Assembly (NCBI RefSeq): GCF_000208865.1
Contig: NC_018398.1
Coordinates: 3,800,812-3,864,811 of the forward strand
Direction of reading: 5' to 3'
Origin: Neospora caninum Liverpool
Lineage: Eukaryota; Apicomplexa; Conoidasida; Eucoccidiorida; Sarcocystidae
DNA: 64,000 nucleotides
Made by a program: the position numbers and the translations under genes. Below are positions 10,365 through 22,278 of this stretch, piece by piece (the first letter of the stretch is position 1; the number at the start of each line of letters is the position of its first letter). Under the pieces are notes generated by a model. The model was not told where the DNA came from. It made no database searches and was given only the letters and a program-made list of their open reading frames with translations.

Positions 10365-12086
10365 TCATGAGCGGCGCATTGCCGCCAACGCGAGAAGCGT
10401 CGCCGCCGCCGCGGCAGCTCGCGTAGTGGAGCACAGCGCGCCAGGCGAGGGACAAGCTGAAGAAGCGGACGACGCGCAGGACGCGGGGAGGTGCGCCGAG
10501 GCAGCGCGGCAGGACCTCGCGAGGAAGAGCTGCCGCTCGCGCAGCTCCATGACGCGGGCGGCGACGAGGAGGGCGCACAGCAACAAGATCTGCCGGGAGA
10601 CAGCGGAGACACCCGGCGGCACGCAAGACGAGTCCACAATCGGAGTCAGAAACTCTCTCGAGCCACGCGGGAGAGAGGAAGTCAACGAATTTTTTCCGCA
10701 GAACGAAAACGCCCCGCCAGCCCGCCACGCAGGCGGGTCGCCCCCCCTCGTTCGGCGTTTTTTTCACCTCGCTGAGAGTCTTACCCTGAGCGCGACGCAG
10801 AGAGCCGCCGCAAGGAACGCCTCGGCCTTCCCGGTTAGCCACAGCCCCGCAGGCAGATCCTCCTTTTCCGAGGCGTCGAAAAGCGCGACTTGTGCGACTC
10901 CGCATGCGACGCACAGGCCGGTGGCGATCGTCCCGAGTTTCTGGAGAATGCCCAAGTCTTCGCGCGGTCGCAGCAGAAGCACAGCAGCCGCGAACTGCAA
11001 GCACGCGACAAGCGGAACGACTCTGAGCGACAGCCAGTGCGCATAGGCGCTCAGGCGGAGGGGGAAGGAGAACGAAGTGGGCGCCGGGGCAGGAATCACG
11101 CGAACTGCGTCCGAAGCCGCGAACGCCAAGAGCGACGAGGACGCCTCTCTTGCCCCTCGACTCACGCCTTCGAGCTGGGACTCGTAAACGGGCACGAGGA
11201 GAAGGAGGCGGGCGAGAAAGCAGGAGAGCGCGACGGCGCCGAGTAACCACGCGCCTCGACAAGTGTGTTCCTTAACTGCGGCTTCGTACTCCAGAAGGGG
11301 ACGCAGCTTCCGTTTCTCGTCTTCCTCCTCCCGCGAGGGCACCGACACGGCGGACGGGTGCAAAGTGACGTTGGTGATGCTGCACATAATCGCCTTCCGA
11401 GTTTCGCTGGCCCGGCGCCTGTTCTCCTGCAGCGCCTCCAACTTCTTGTTCTCTTGCATCGCTCTGGAGAGAGCGCGAGGCGCGTTCGTCGCCCCGTGCG
11501 TGCTGAGCCTGCCGCTCTCGGCTTCCTTCTGGAAATTCCCGCCTGCGTCTCCTCGATTCTGCGCCGCGAAAGTCGCCTTCTCCTGCCTCCCTCGCAGTGC
11601 CTGGGCGACGGCCACGGCTTCATCCGCCAGCGCCTCGGCCCCTGCAATGTCTCCTTGCACACATCGGTGGTAAATGCGGAGAAAGGCCGAAGCGAAGAGC
11701 GCGTCTTCGGCGTCTTGGGAGCCCGTGGGGCTGCACTGCGGAGACGGCGGTGGAGACAGCGAAAACGGAGATTCAAAGGAGAAGAAGGGCGGAGACAACG
11801 GAGGCGCGAGCGGACCAGGCGGAGGCGAAAAAGAAGAAACGAGAGCAGCGAGGCTCCGGAACATGCTCGGAAAAGCGTGAAGGCAACAGATATAGGGCAG
11901 GATCAGGGTGGCTGCGACGAGGAGACCGCACGCCGACCACGCCAAAACCGCCAAAGCGAAGGCGCGCGCCGGTGACTCGAGAGAATCGGAAAATGAAGCT
12001 CCAAAGGTTGTCAGCTGAGCAGAGGAAAACGAAGCACGCAGAAAAACCAGCGGGAGGAAAACCTGCACAGGAAAGAACACAGGCAT
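10365..12086 (-). CDS. multi-pass membrane protein, unknown family
   Basis: Two exons, 12086-10785 and 10589-10365, are joined in phase 0 across a GTAAGA donor and a CCGGCAG acceptor, giving about 508 aa. I do not recognise the family. The start is the first ATG of the open frame (MPVFFPVQV). The N-terminus is hydrophobic (LPLVFLRASF), like a signal anchor, and is followed by about five further hydrophobic segments: FALAVLAWSACGLLVAATLI, GAWLLGAVALSCFLARLLLL, VVPLVACLQFAAAVLLL, TIATGLCVACGVAQVALF and FLAAALCVALRILLLCALLV. The last one spans the splice junction, which supports that junction. A Pro/Ser loop follows the second segment, with a charged loop (MQENKKLEALQENRRRASETRKA) before the third. 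An extra 5' exon is possible, because CCTGTGCAG|G just after the ATG resembles an acceptor. Confidence 0.6.
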
Positions 12087-12147
12087 GAGGTCACAACCTG
12101 CGAAAACCCGCCTTTTCGGTCGCCAACATACTACCACTCGCACGTTT

Positions 12148-12215
12148 CTTTACATACATGCATACACGCATACATACATACATACATACATACATACATA
12201 CATACATACACATAT
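12148..12215. repeat. (CATA)n microsatellite
   Basis: About 15 tandem CATA units. It lies immediately upstream of the 10365-12086 minus-strand gene. Confidence 0.95.
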
Positions 12216-12717
12216 GGAGGTTTTCTATCGAGCTTCGGGGGCCTGCTACATGGAGAATCGAGTCTTCGCTTTACAAAAGGCGATCCAGGGCAGGAGGGGA
12301 GGAGACTGCATGCACATAGAAGCCGAGTTTTAAGTTCGGGAGAACTTCTGCCTTTCGTTGTCGAGGCGTTCTACAGAATCCTGTGTGTTTCACCGCCCCT
12401 CTTCTCGTACATCTTCAGCACATCAGGAGACTTGTCCCAACGAACGGTAGGAGAGCGGTGGAAACCCACGCTCGTCGAACAGCGAAGATACACGGAGAGA
12501 AATCAACTCGCAGCCTATCCCTTATAAACTGACGTTACACCTCAGGGCCCAGTGCATGTACAGAGAGTTAGGCCAACAGATGCAGTTGGGTATCTTGAGG
12601 AAGTGATGTAAACGTAGGATCATGATACTCACTTTGGGCCCGCACCAGCGGCGAGAACTGCCGCTTTGCCTGCACCCACGTCCGTTTTGCTGACGACTGC
12701 GTAAGACTGCGTAAGGT

Positions 12718-14417
12718 TCATCCTGTCTGGATTCTTCCTCTTACCCTCAAAAAAAGTATTCCGACCGCGGCGGCTGTGGCGACAGCGGTTATCAGAGCCA
12801 CGCTCAGTCTGTAAGGCCCCGAGAAGCGCTTCGCGAACAGAGAATGGCTGGCACGGATATAGGCGCGTTCGCGCTTGTCGTTGGCGAAGCGGCGAGGCCA
12901 GGTTGTCATTCTCCCGCTGTCTGAAGAAACAGACAGGGCTCACAGGAAGAGGTTTCAGGGGCACGCGGACGCACGGGAGTCAACAGAAGGCAGGAAACGG
13001 GGAAGGCAGGAAGGCGAGAGACAGGAAGATCCAATTTGTTTGGTGGCAGTGGAGATCGAGGAAGCGGATAGAGAAGTAGTGAAAACAGTGCGGAACCGGA
13101 AACATGAAGCGAGACCAGAGCGCTTCAAGGTGTTTCACCTCGACCGACGAACGGCGCTCCCACCGTTGTCACTTGCGTATATCACCTACCGGCGTCCTCA
13201 AGTTCCTCCTCCTCTTCTTGTTCGGCTGCCTCTCCCGCAGGCTTGTCGAGTCGCAATGGATAATGTATCGGCTCTGTCTTTTCTCTACCAATGAATTCTT
13301 CCCCGCCTCTCTCTCCCGGCGAAAGCTGGAGGAGTTCCCAGAGGCTGCTCAGGCACTCCTCGCAGTAGTCCCACAGATTCCGTCTGGTCATGAAGTGACT
13401 TCTTCCTTTTTTCAACAGCGAATGCATTTGCCACATTGGCCAACGGTCGCGAGTGCCTTGAGGCGGAGCGGCAGCCAGGGACTGCGGAGACACCTGCAGA
13501 GTCTGAGCGACAGCTGCGGCGCTGGTGGCGGTGTCGCCATTGCGAACGCCGGGGGGGATTTCCGGATGGACTGAACACCCAAAAGGAAGGGACGAAGAGG
13601 CGACGAAAGATGGCAAGAAGGTCGACGAGGTGCCTACCGTCGCCGAAAGTTCTGGGGTTCTTTGGGACGGTTCGCGCGTTGTGTTCCGCTGGCGGAGATC
13701 CGCCAAGGAATCAGGCAGAGCAAGGGATGCGGCTGGGAAGGGACGCTGTGTGCTGGGGGCTGCGCCTGCGCCCGAAGGGGGGTTCACCGGGGGCCTGTCA
13801 CGGTTTCCTCGCCTCGCTGCGTCTTGATAGTTGTCTGTACGAGCTGTCGTCGGGGGCGGAGCCGGCGGCTGGGCTGCGGAAGAAAACCGCTCGTCGTGGA
13901 GATTCGAGGAAACGGCACAGGGCACGAGGGGTACCTGTCGAGGGCTGTCTGAGTGACTCACTGCTGGATCGACAGCATCTGGAGTGAAGCGTGCATGGCG
14001 TGTCTCTCCGCCCTCCGCATTAGGGGCCAGTGTGGCTGCAAACTCCCTCAGAGTCGACAAAAGAGAAGGCGAGGAAGAACGCGGCCTGCCACGAGATGTT
14101 GCGTCCCTCCCGTCCTTCCCATTCGTCGCTGCTGCCTCCAGAATAGAGACCCGATGGCGCTCTTCGCCCCCTGGCCACACCGGCGTATTTGGCCTTTCCT
14201 GCGCACTCGATGGAGCTGCAAACGTCGAAGAATCGCCGTCTTGCTCCGCTCCCGCGGTGGCATCTGAAGCCGCGCTCCCTGCAGCCTGGTTCGGACGCGC
14301 AGGGAAGGCAGACTGTTCCGGAAAGGGAAGGTCAGGCGCCGCGGATCCGGGTGAACCGGACACCAATGCGTCGACAGAATGGACAGGCGGACGCGAGTCG
14401 GATATGTCAGACGGCAT
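12718..14417 (-). CDS. tail-anchored protein, unknown family
   Basis: Two exons, 14417-13190 and 12920-12718, are joined in phase 1 (donor GTAGGT, acceptor TTTCTTCAG), giving about 476 aa. The N-terminal 320 residues are Ser/Pro/Ala-rich and probably disordered. Residues about 326-393 form an ordered, conserved-looking block (MHSLLKKGRSHF, RNLWDYCEECLSSLWELL, IHYPLRLDKP), then an acidic run. Exon 2 adds a basic stretch (PRRFANDKRERAYIR) and one hydrophobic helix at about 448-467 (LSVALITAVATAAAVGILFL) with a short basic tail. That is the topology of a tail-anchored protein, for example of the ER or outer mitochondrial membrane. I know no matching family. A GGTAAGA donor at 12745 could lead to a further exon and change the last ten residues. 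Confidence 0.6.
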
Positions 14418-17153
14418 GGCGGGAAACAGTCAAAGACGACAGAGTCAGGTCAGTGAAGCCTTGCCATGACAAGGAAACCTACAGAGGCGAAGCACAGACA
14501 GCTTGCGGGCTGTCGGTACACATGGGAGAAGAGCGATGCAGTGCACCAGACAGCTTGGGGGACAGGACGCGTTGCACAGCCTGTCAATTGCACGCCACGA
14601 ATTTTAAAGGTGTAGAAACCGGACGTCCAAGAAGCGAAAACCCGTGTCGGCGGCGCGGGAAAACAAAGGCACACACGTTGGTTTGGGTGGCTGAAGGCGA
14701 AACGGGTTCCACAGCTTTCTTGGCGGGAAAGCTGTTGCAGCTTTCGAAACGCAGGAACAGCCTGCAACTACAACTGGTTCCCGAAACGAATGTGTTAACC
14801 GTGTTCGTGCCAAGTTGCCTCGGCGAACACGCGGCTCTGCGCACCGGAGCACGAGGTAACACACACAAACCAGAGTTTTCCGTTGTTCGGCAGCGCGTGA
14901 TTGCGGCCGCGTCAGCAGACAGGCATTGATCTGAGAAAAACCCGTGCCAGTCCACGGGACAGGATGCCGGTACGCGATTCGAGATGCCCGAGCAGCAAAA
15001 CGACCAGGTTGTTGGTTGCCAATTGATGGGACAACAAAATGGATGAAGACGGACAGCCGGAGGAGGATATCGTGCTGGAAGAAGGCAAAAAACCAATCTT
15101 TGTGGCAGCCTGCGAAGTTGAAACCGCACACAGCAGCTCTCAAACGGCTGCGCGTCGCTTACAGCCGCCCCTGCACGCCTCACCACGCGATACTGACGTG
15201 CTAGCCGCAGGACTCCTTTTCTACAGGAAAACCAGAGTGTACACGCTTTGACGAGCGCCAAGGAACCCATGAACAAGAAGGAAAGTAAAGTGAATTGTGG
15301 ACTGGGGGGAGAGAAGGCCACCAGAAATAGGCAACAGCCATGAAACCATCCGAACGATCTCCTCAGTTGTGCTGGGCATCGTGCCGCGCAGAAGTCGCGG
15401 CACTGGTACGAGTTAACACTGTCACAAAAACAGCTCCGGAATGGAGAGGGAAAGGCAGGTATGGTGTCCCACCCGCGTCGTGAAAGGTTGGAAACCGACT
15501 GTGAGGTGTGTGTCTTTTTTCAACTTACAGCGCCTCAGTGTTCAGCAGCACGACTGACAGTGTGGCTTCTGATTTGCGACTCACGTATCTACGAGCACCC
15601 AAGCGAGAACACATACGTGCAGAAAGGTCTTTGTCTATGGTATGGTGTATAGGGTTCCCCTTGTGTCAAGGGCGCACAATAATTCTCTGCGCCAACCTGC
15701 AAAAGTGCGGAACCGACACTGCGGTACCACAACGAACGGGTTTCGCCAGCATGAAGCCGCCTTGTATAGGAGGGAGGGGAGTGCCGCATCGGCGTCCACC
15801 TGAGAGCTGAACACCCTGGGGACTAAACAATGCGCATAGAAACGTATTTTAGTCGTGGGCTATAGTCGCTGAACTTGGAACAGCTCCCTTCGAGGAGAGA
15901 ACGCGGCAATTGTGACCAACGCGGAAACTAGAGCGGCACTTGCCAGGCATGCAAAGCGTAAATGAAAATGGCAGATGAAAACGATAGAAGAGCGCGCAGC
16001 TTGAGTGAGTGCTAGAGAAATCCCATTGATATACAGACCATCACGTTGGCGGTGGTGGAAGCAGTCCACAGGTACACCAAGAGGCATAACGCCTCTGCAG
16101 ATGAGAGGAAAGGGTTGTGGCCACCGGTCTGTACGGAGGAACAGGCTGTGGAACCCGTTTGGACAGGCACGTTCTACGTTCCAAGCTGGCACACATCCAC
16201 GTGTCGAGCTCAGATGCTCAGAGCCACTTCAACTCAGCGCGTCACTCCCTAATACAACTGTTCCAGGGAATTAGCTGAACGACGCAGTGGGACGCCCCAC
16301 AACATCTCACGTTAGTTCTTAAACAGTCCTGCTCAGCTGCACTTAGTCAGGAATCTAAGAACAGCAAGGTTTTTCGTGTGGCGTCAGCCCTGTGCTGTCG
16401 ACGTCGCCCAGGCGCACATGCCCTCCTATCCGCTCATCCACCGACTGAACTCATCGAGCCCTCGCACTGTGCTGGGGAACTGTCAGTTCGTTACCCTGTC
16501 TGGAGGAAGGTGTCAGCTATTTGAGAACTTAGCTCTAGTCTTTTTTTTGTGCACAAACCGTCCGCACAAAACAGGCCCGCGGTCTGGGTAGTCTCATGGC
16601 ACGTAGCGCGCGGTAACACGAGCTGCTTCGGAACTAGCCTCCAAGGGTTAGGCTTTATTCATCTGATAGGAGGTATGTGCGCGCGATAACCCAAGCATCT
16701 GTCCTTATCCTGCAAACTTTCGTCTTCAGCAACGAACGGAGTCCCCTCGGGATGCCTTCGTCCCTCGCCGGTACATTGCAGTCACCAACAAGAGATCGGG
16801 TGCCACGTGGCGTCACCGACTGTATAGACAGTCCACCGAAGTCTCGTTGTTTGACCTCAGACACGTGAAACGGAAGTAACCTGTGGAGGCAGCACATGTA
16901 CTGACCAAAAGAGAGAAAACAGAGGGACTCTCACTATCTATCTCCCGTGAAACGCGTCGGATCTACCAGAGTCGTGTCCGCTGTTGCTACGCTGTCCTTC
17001 CACCGTCTCAAAGAAGTATCTGAAACCATCAAAGCATATCTCCGAGCGGTATAGAGCAAAAGAGAAGGCGGTTTTGAGGCAGGGGCATGGTCAGCCGCGT
17101 CCTTCAATTGATTCCGCATGAAACAAAAGACAAACCGTCGCATCGTCGCTGCA
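14418..17153. other. intergenic spacer, nothing convincing seen
   Basis: This lies upstream of the tail-anchored protein gene and upstream of the tRNA pair. Several open frames of 60-245 codons exist on both strands (for example 15321-14584 minus, Cys/Arg-rich), but none shows a recognisable domain, phase-consistent exons or biased composition. Promoter elements of the minus-strand gene should lie at its left end. Confidence 0.4.
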
Positions 17154-17225
17154 AGCACCGTAGCTCAGTGGGAGAGTGGGGGGCTCATAACCCCCAGGTC
17201 CATGGATCGAAACCATGCGGTGCTA
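17154..17225 (+). tRNA. tRNA-iMet: initiator tRNA-Met (CAT), copy 1
   Basis: A 72-nt gene that folds as a cloverleaf. The acceptor stem is AGCACCG/CGGTGCT, the anticodon arm is GGGGG-CTCATAA-CCCCC with anticodon CAT, and the T arm is CATGG-ATCGAAA-CCATG. The A1:U72 pair, the AUCGAAA T loop and the three G:C pairs closing the anticodon stem are hallmarks of eukaryotic initiator rather than elongator tRNA-Met. Internal promoter A box (TAGCTCAGTGG) and B box (GGATCGAAACC) are present. No intron. Confidence 0.95.
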
Positions 17226-17249
17226 AGTCAAAAACCGTTTGCTTTAACG

Positions 17250-17253
17250 TTTT
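17250..17253 (+). terminator. Pol III T-run after tRNA-iMet copy 1
   Basis: The first TTTT after the gene lies 25 bp downstream of its 3' end. Four Ts are the minimal Pol III stop in eukaryotes. Confidence 0.45.
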
Positions 17254-17291
17254 AGGTAGGATTGTTTGTGGGTCGGGGAATACTCGCTGCA

Positions 17292-17363
17292 AGCACCGTA
17301 GCTCAGTGGGAGAGTGGGGGGCTCATAACCCCCAGGTCCATGGATCGAAACCATGCGGTGCTA
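17292..17363 (+). tRNA. tRNA-iMet: initiator tRNA-Met (CAT), copy 2
   Basis: Identical over all 72 nt to the copy 138 bp upstream and in the same orientation. The bases just 5' (TCGCTGCA) are also shared, but the 3' flanks differ, so this is a short tandem duplication or gene conversion. It carries the same initiator features: A1:U72, AUCGAAA T loop and G:C-rich anticodon stem. Confidence 0.95.
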
Positions 17364-19294
17364 CGTCCTTTCTCTTTCTAACGGTTTTTCGTGGCATTAT
17401 ATGAGCTGTTCCTTCTGATTTTTACCCTCAAAGGAAACGGCCTTTCGCTGTCTCCGATGTAATAGTGGAAAGAAAGCGTGCGCTTCGTGGCATCCTGTTG
17501 CTGCTTTTTTGAAATCGCCAGCGGGGGGCCAAGCGGCAGTGCTGGTCCACTGCAGTTGCCGATCGGTGCTGCGACCTCTCTACACCTCCACCGCCAAAAC
17601 TCAAAACCGTCTTGAGAGAGAGCTCCTTGTTTCTTTTTTGGAATCACGACTCAAACGAGGCATTCGAAAGTTCATCTCACTTCGAGGGAAAACACTTGAG
17701 CGGCGCTAGGAATCGAATGGGGGGCACAGAGTCTAGCCACCGCGCACACCAGCTGTCGTCAGGACAAGTCGGTTGCCGTTCCACTCAGTTAACTTCTCTC
17801 CTTCCAGTTTTTGGCCGGTCTCGTGGTCACGAACAAGCTAGGCAACGAGGACGGCGAGAGCTGTGCGAACCAACAGCCAAAGCGGCGTATCAGGGGCGAG
17901 CGGAAAGGTGAGATTTCTCGACGAGACGGGGGGTTCGCACGCTTGCGTCGACACGTTGACTCCAACGACTGGAGAATCTCTGGATTTTTTTCGCTCAAGT
18001 TCGTGATATATTTCTGGTGTCCTTCAGCGCCAAAAGCCGGCTTAGATATGGATGGGAACTGCCATACTCGCGTGTCAGGCAGTTTCCTACCTACGCAACT
18101 CGACGAGCGACAGCGCGAGAACGAGTAAGCGAACAACCGTGCAGGCCCCGGCAAAGAAAAGTGTCGACCCAACAGGACAGTCGGCGCGCGCTTTGACACT
18201 CACAAGCACCTCTGCAACGGAAACGCAACTCTCTTTCTTGACAAGACCCTACGTTCTTGAAGACGGGAAGCGCTTTACTTCTGCCCTTAACCAAGTCCGC
18301 ACTGGCCTAGGTATCCAGAAGACTGAACGCAGATCTAGACCATAACACGTGAATACACCACTGTGTAAATGATACTCGAATACACAGTTTATGTGTAACT
18401 GTGTAAGGCTTTTCTCTCTTCGGTGTTGCTCGACATTCTACGGTCCTGGGCCGATCCCAATTGCTCCTGTCGTGGCGTTTTATTTCCTCCGAGATGAAGA
18501 GCCTTTCGCCGGCTTTCTTTTTTCTGTACACTCACGACGGGGGGAAAGTCACAAAGGGTGCTACCGGTCGGCATGCGGGACCGTCGCCACATCCTCTTCA
18601 CGGGACGGTTAAACCTAGTTTCAGCATTCATGTCGATTTCCGTGCAGTTCTGCAAGGTCCACCGCTCAGAAAGCTCACAGCCTTGCTCCACTCTAAAGTG
18701 ACCACGAACTACACAAGAACAGATGATAAGCATGGTAGTCCTCCCTTTCCCCCACTTTCGGCGCTCTCCGGCCGGTTTCGGTCTTGAGAAACCTCTACGA
18801 TTTGTCGCCCGTAACACCCTTTTACCGCGCCGTGAGGTCGAGAACAGTGTATCACGCGCCGCGAAGCGGAACGCAAAGAGTGGACGGAAACAAGAAACAA
18901 GCCCGCAGAGATACTCAGGCGAAGCGGAGAAAAAAACCTGCGAGAGTGCAGTTTTCTACTTCCAGAAGGATCGGGAGCACCTTGGCCCAAGAACAAGCTG
19001 GAAAGCATGGAACAGTAGGGGCAAGGCATGTTTCCTTACGTTTTTCTCGAACTGCCACAACATTCAGAACGAATCGCCGCCCTTCGCAAACTCGAGATGC
19101 AGAATCGACCAGCCAGTGAAGCGGCTCTGAAGGTGCGGCCAAGGCTGAGGCACAACCCGCGGAAAATGCAACACGAGTGGAGAACGCGAGGGAAATCGCT
19201 ACTCCCGCGCGCGACAATGTCCAGCTCTGCAGACCGCTCCAGGCCTAAGGCTGCTTGACTTCCTAGCATCTGTCGGCTCCACGTGCTCCTGAGC
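17364..19294. other. intergenic spacer after the tRNA pair
   Basis: A T-run at 17385-17389 probably ends transcription of tRNA-iMet copy 2. The remainder has short open frames on both strands without recognisable domains. The right end adjoins the stop codon of the minus-strand zinc-knuckle gene, so its 3' UTR should lie here. Confidence 0.4.
17385..17389 (+). terminator. Pol III T-run after tRNA-iMet copy 2
   Basis: TTTTT, 22 bp downstream of the tRNA 3' end. Confidence 0.55.
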
Positions 19295-22230
19295 TCAGCG
19301 CTCTCGCGATGGAGAACGCCTGTCTTCTCTCTCTCGGGTTCTCTCCTTCGTTTCCTCTCTTCGCCCTTCTCTTCTCTCGCGACTTCTCTCCTGTTCCCTG
19401 CGTCCGGCATCCTCTTCTTCCGTCGATATTCGGCGATGCCGTCTACGATCTGCTCGAGAACGCGCATGTGTGCGATCTTGGTCTTCCTCTCTGTGTCGGT
19501 CACGCCGGCGACTCGGTTGGTGTTCGTCACTCTCGCCCCCTCCTTCGTGTTTTACGCGGGATCGAGACCCCACCTCGTCGCGCCTCCGCGCTCCTCTCCT
19601 CTCCTCTCTCTTCAAATCCGAATCCTCTCCGCGTCTCCACTCCGCGGAGTCTCTCCTTCTCTCTGTATACTCTCTCCTCATCTCTCTCGAATCGCGTCTT
19701 CGCTCTCTTCTTCCGTCGCTCTCATCGTCGGCATCTCCGTCGGGGAACTCCCCTCTTCTGCGGCGGCCTCGATATTCTTCTTTAATGTCTCCTCTTGCCT
19801 CTCTGCGAGACGGAGAGGCATGGCGCACGCGCTTCCTGTCCTTCTCGTCCTCATCGAAAGAGTCCTCCCTCCTCGGCGCCTGCTTTCTGAAGGTTCTTTC
19901 TCTGTCGTCTCGGTCTCTCTCTCTCCTCTCCTCTCTCTCTCTTCTCTCCTCTCTCTCTCTCCTCTCCTCTCTCTCTCTTCTCTCCTCTCTCTCTCTTCTC
20001 TCCTCTCTTTCTCTTCTCTCCTCTCTCTCCCTTCTCTCCTCTCTCTCCCTTCTCTCCTCTCTCTCTCCGTCATGGCGCTTGTCGGTTCGTCCATCTCCGT
20101 CCTCATCGGGTCTGTTTCGTGCCTCGTGCACCCCGTTCTGCCCGGCGGATCTCTTGCCTCTCTTTCTTCCGAGCTCCTCATCACTCTTTTCTGCGTCGCT
20201 TGGTCCTTCTCTCTTCAGTCGAGGGGCCACGCCCCCGTCTTTGGTTCTCTTCTTGTTCTTCTTCTTGTTCGTGTCCTTCTTGTCGCTCGTAGCCTCCTTT
20301 TTCACCCGCGAGCTCGTTTTCTCCTTCTTCACACGCGCCTTCTTCTTTCTCCGATCGTCGTCGCTGCTGCTCTCGTCCGACGACGAACTGCTGGAATCTG
20401 ACGAAGAGGAAGACGAAGACGAGGAAGATGACGAGGAAGACGAAGACGAGGAAGAGGAGGACGACGAAGATGAAGACGAGGAAGAGGAAGACGAGGAAGA
20501 TGAAGACGAGGAAGATGAAGAGGACGAAGAAGAGCTTATGCCCGTCTTCACCTGAGCAAGAAGCTGCTCAACAAGGCGAGGGTCTCTGGAAAAATCTCCG
20601 TCTGTGATGCTGCAAGAGGGAATACGCAAACACGCCCCGGCGAGACGGAGAGCTGGTAAGTCGAGACTCGCCGACGCCTCCTCGACTGCCTCACCTCCGT
20701 GACGCTACGATTTCTTCTCCAGCTCTAGCCGTACCTATTATTTTCTACCCTACATGTTATACATATAAACACATACACCTTTCTCAACAGATATATATAT
20801 ATATATATATATATATTCTCGCATGCATGCACCTGCACATACATGTCCACGGCGACACGGATCGGTTCTCCTAGAATAAGCCTTTACGCTCGTTGCTCGT
20901 GTGCGCTTCTTTCGACTCTTCTTTTATGATCGCCGTCTCCTCCTCTCTTTCGGTTTGCGCAGCTCTCTGATCGGCAGCCAGATTCACGGTCAGATCGTTT
21001 CGTTTTTAGAAACTTTCTGTCGGAGGTGGACGTACAGCGGAATCTCAGGGACGTCGTCATCATCGAAGACCGGCGGTCTCAGCTTTGGATTCCTGAGGAG
21101 AGAACAGCGAAAACGCACGAAATCAAACAAGACAGACTGAGGGAAGAAGAGAGTCTTCTGCACCGGAGAGAAGCCCAGCGTCAAATATATTCCAGAGGAA
21201 CTACCAGTGACTGGCAAAAGGAGGGCGTATGGTCTCTCCGCATGCAGAAGAGACGCGCAAGCATGTGGGAAGAGAACGCAAAAAAGGAAGAATCACAAAC
21301 ACACCGAAGTCGAGCGGACTCGCTCACGCCGTCTGGGCCCTTTTTACTGCCTCACGTGCTAACTACGCGTATACCTTTCCACTTTTCTATGTAGATGTGA
21401 ATCTATCAACATTCATCAATGAAGAAATGGAGAGTGCTCGCAGAGCTCTCCACGGTTGCAGTACCGCTCTCCACTGTCCATCTTCCGAGACAATCGATCT
21501 GTATCAATGGGAAATTGTACATTTTCACAAATGCACATGCATACACATATCTATACATATATATATATATATATATATATGCATGTATACATATATATAT
21601 GGGCATTCCCATGCCAGCATCTGCCTAAACACCTGAGCCTTCCTCGTCAGATTTCAACGCCAGCAACCTTCTGTGAAGGAGAGTGAAAGGGGAGGCCTAC
21701 CTGAGCATTTGCGTCCTCGTGGGGCGCGTCAGATAGACCTTCTCGTTGCGACATTGATACGTCCAGCTGTCAAGAAAAGAAGGGACACGAGCGAAACAGT
21801 GCGTCACGTTGTGCCCGAGCAAGTCGAGTGGTTTGCCGTGCGCGGCACAGACGGCTGAGACGAGAGCAAAGAGATGAACGGCACCACGAAGTCGATAGGT
21901 CGAGGAAGGGAACGACTGTGAAAACGAGCATGAAAGTCGGCAAGACGGCTGAGCAAGACAAAACGTCGGCGCCGTTTCGATGACGAGAGAGAAGAGAGTA
22001 GACCATCCGGATACACGGACCGGGCGATGCCTTCACTTACTGTCCTGTTTGGAAACAATTCTGGCATTCTGCTTGAGCCTGGCCCTGAAGAAAGACACCA
22101 GAAAAAAAGAAAAAACAGAGTTCCTCTTCGAATGCCTCTCTCCGTATCTGTGATGAGAAAAAGACAAGCAACGCACTAGCCTTCTCCCCTGCCACGCACA
22201 CGGACGCAAGCACTCAACATCTCTTTTGGA

Positions 22231-22278
<48 letters not shown>

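Noticed and set aside
14584..15321. 245-codon Cys/Arg-rich minus-strand ORF upstream of the tail-anchored protein gene
   Set aside because: No domain, and competing open frames exist on the plus strand. I could not join it to the neighbouring gene.
17690..17800. Possible further tRNA (CGGCGCTAGGAATCGAATGG resembles a T arm in one orientation)
   Set aside because: No T stem pairs around the loop and no matching acceptor or anticodon stem was found on either strand.
19470..20555. Plus-strand ORF ending in a poly-acidic Asp/Glu tail
   Set aside because: It is the antisense of the poly-Ser tract and EERRER repeats. The minus strand has the zinc knuckle and five phase-consistent exons.
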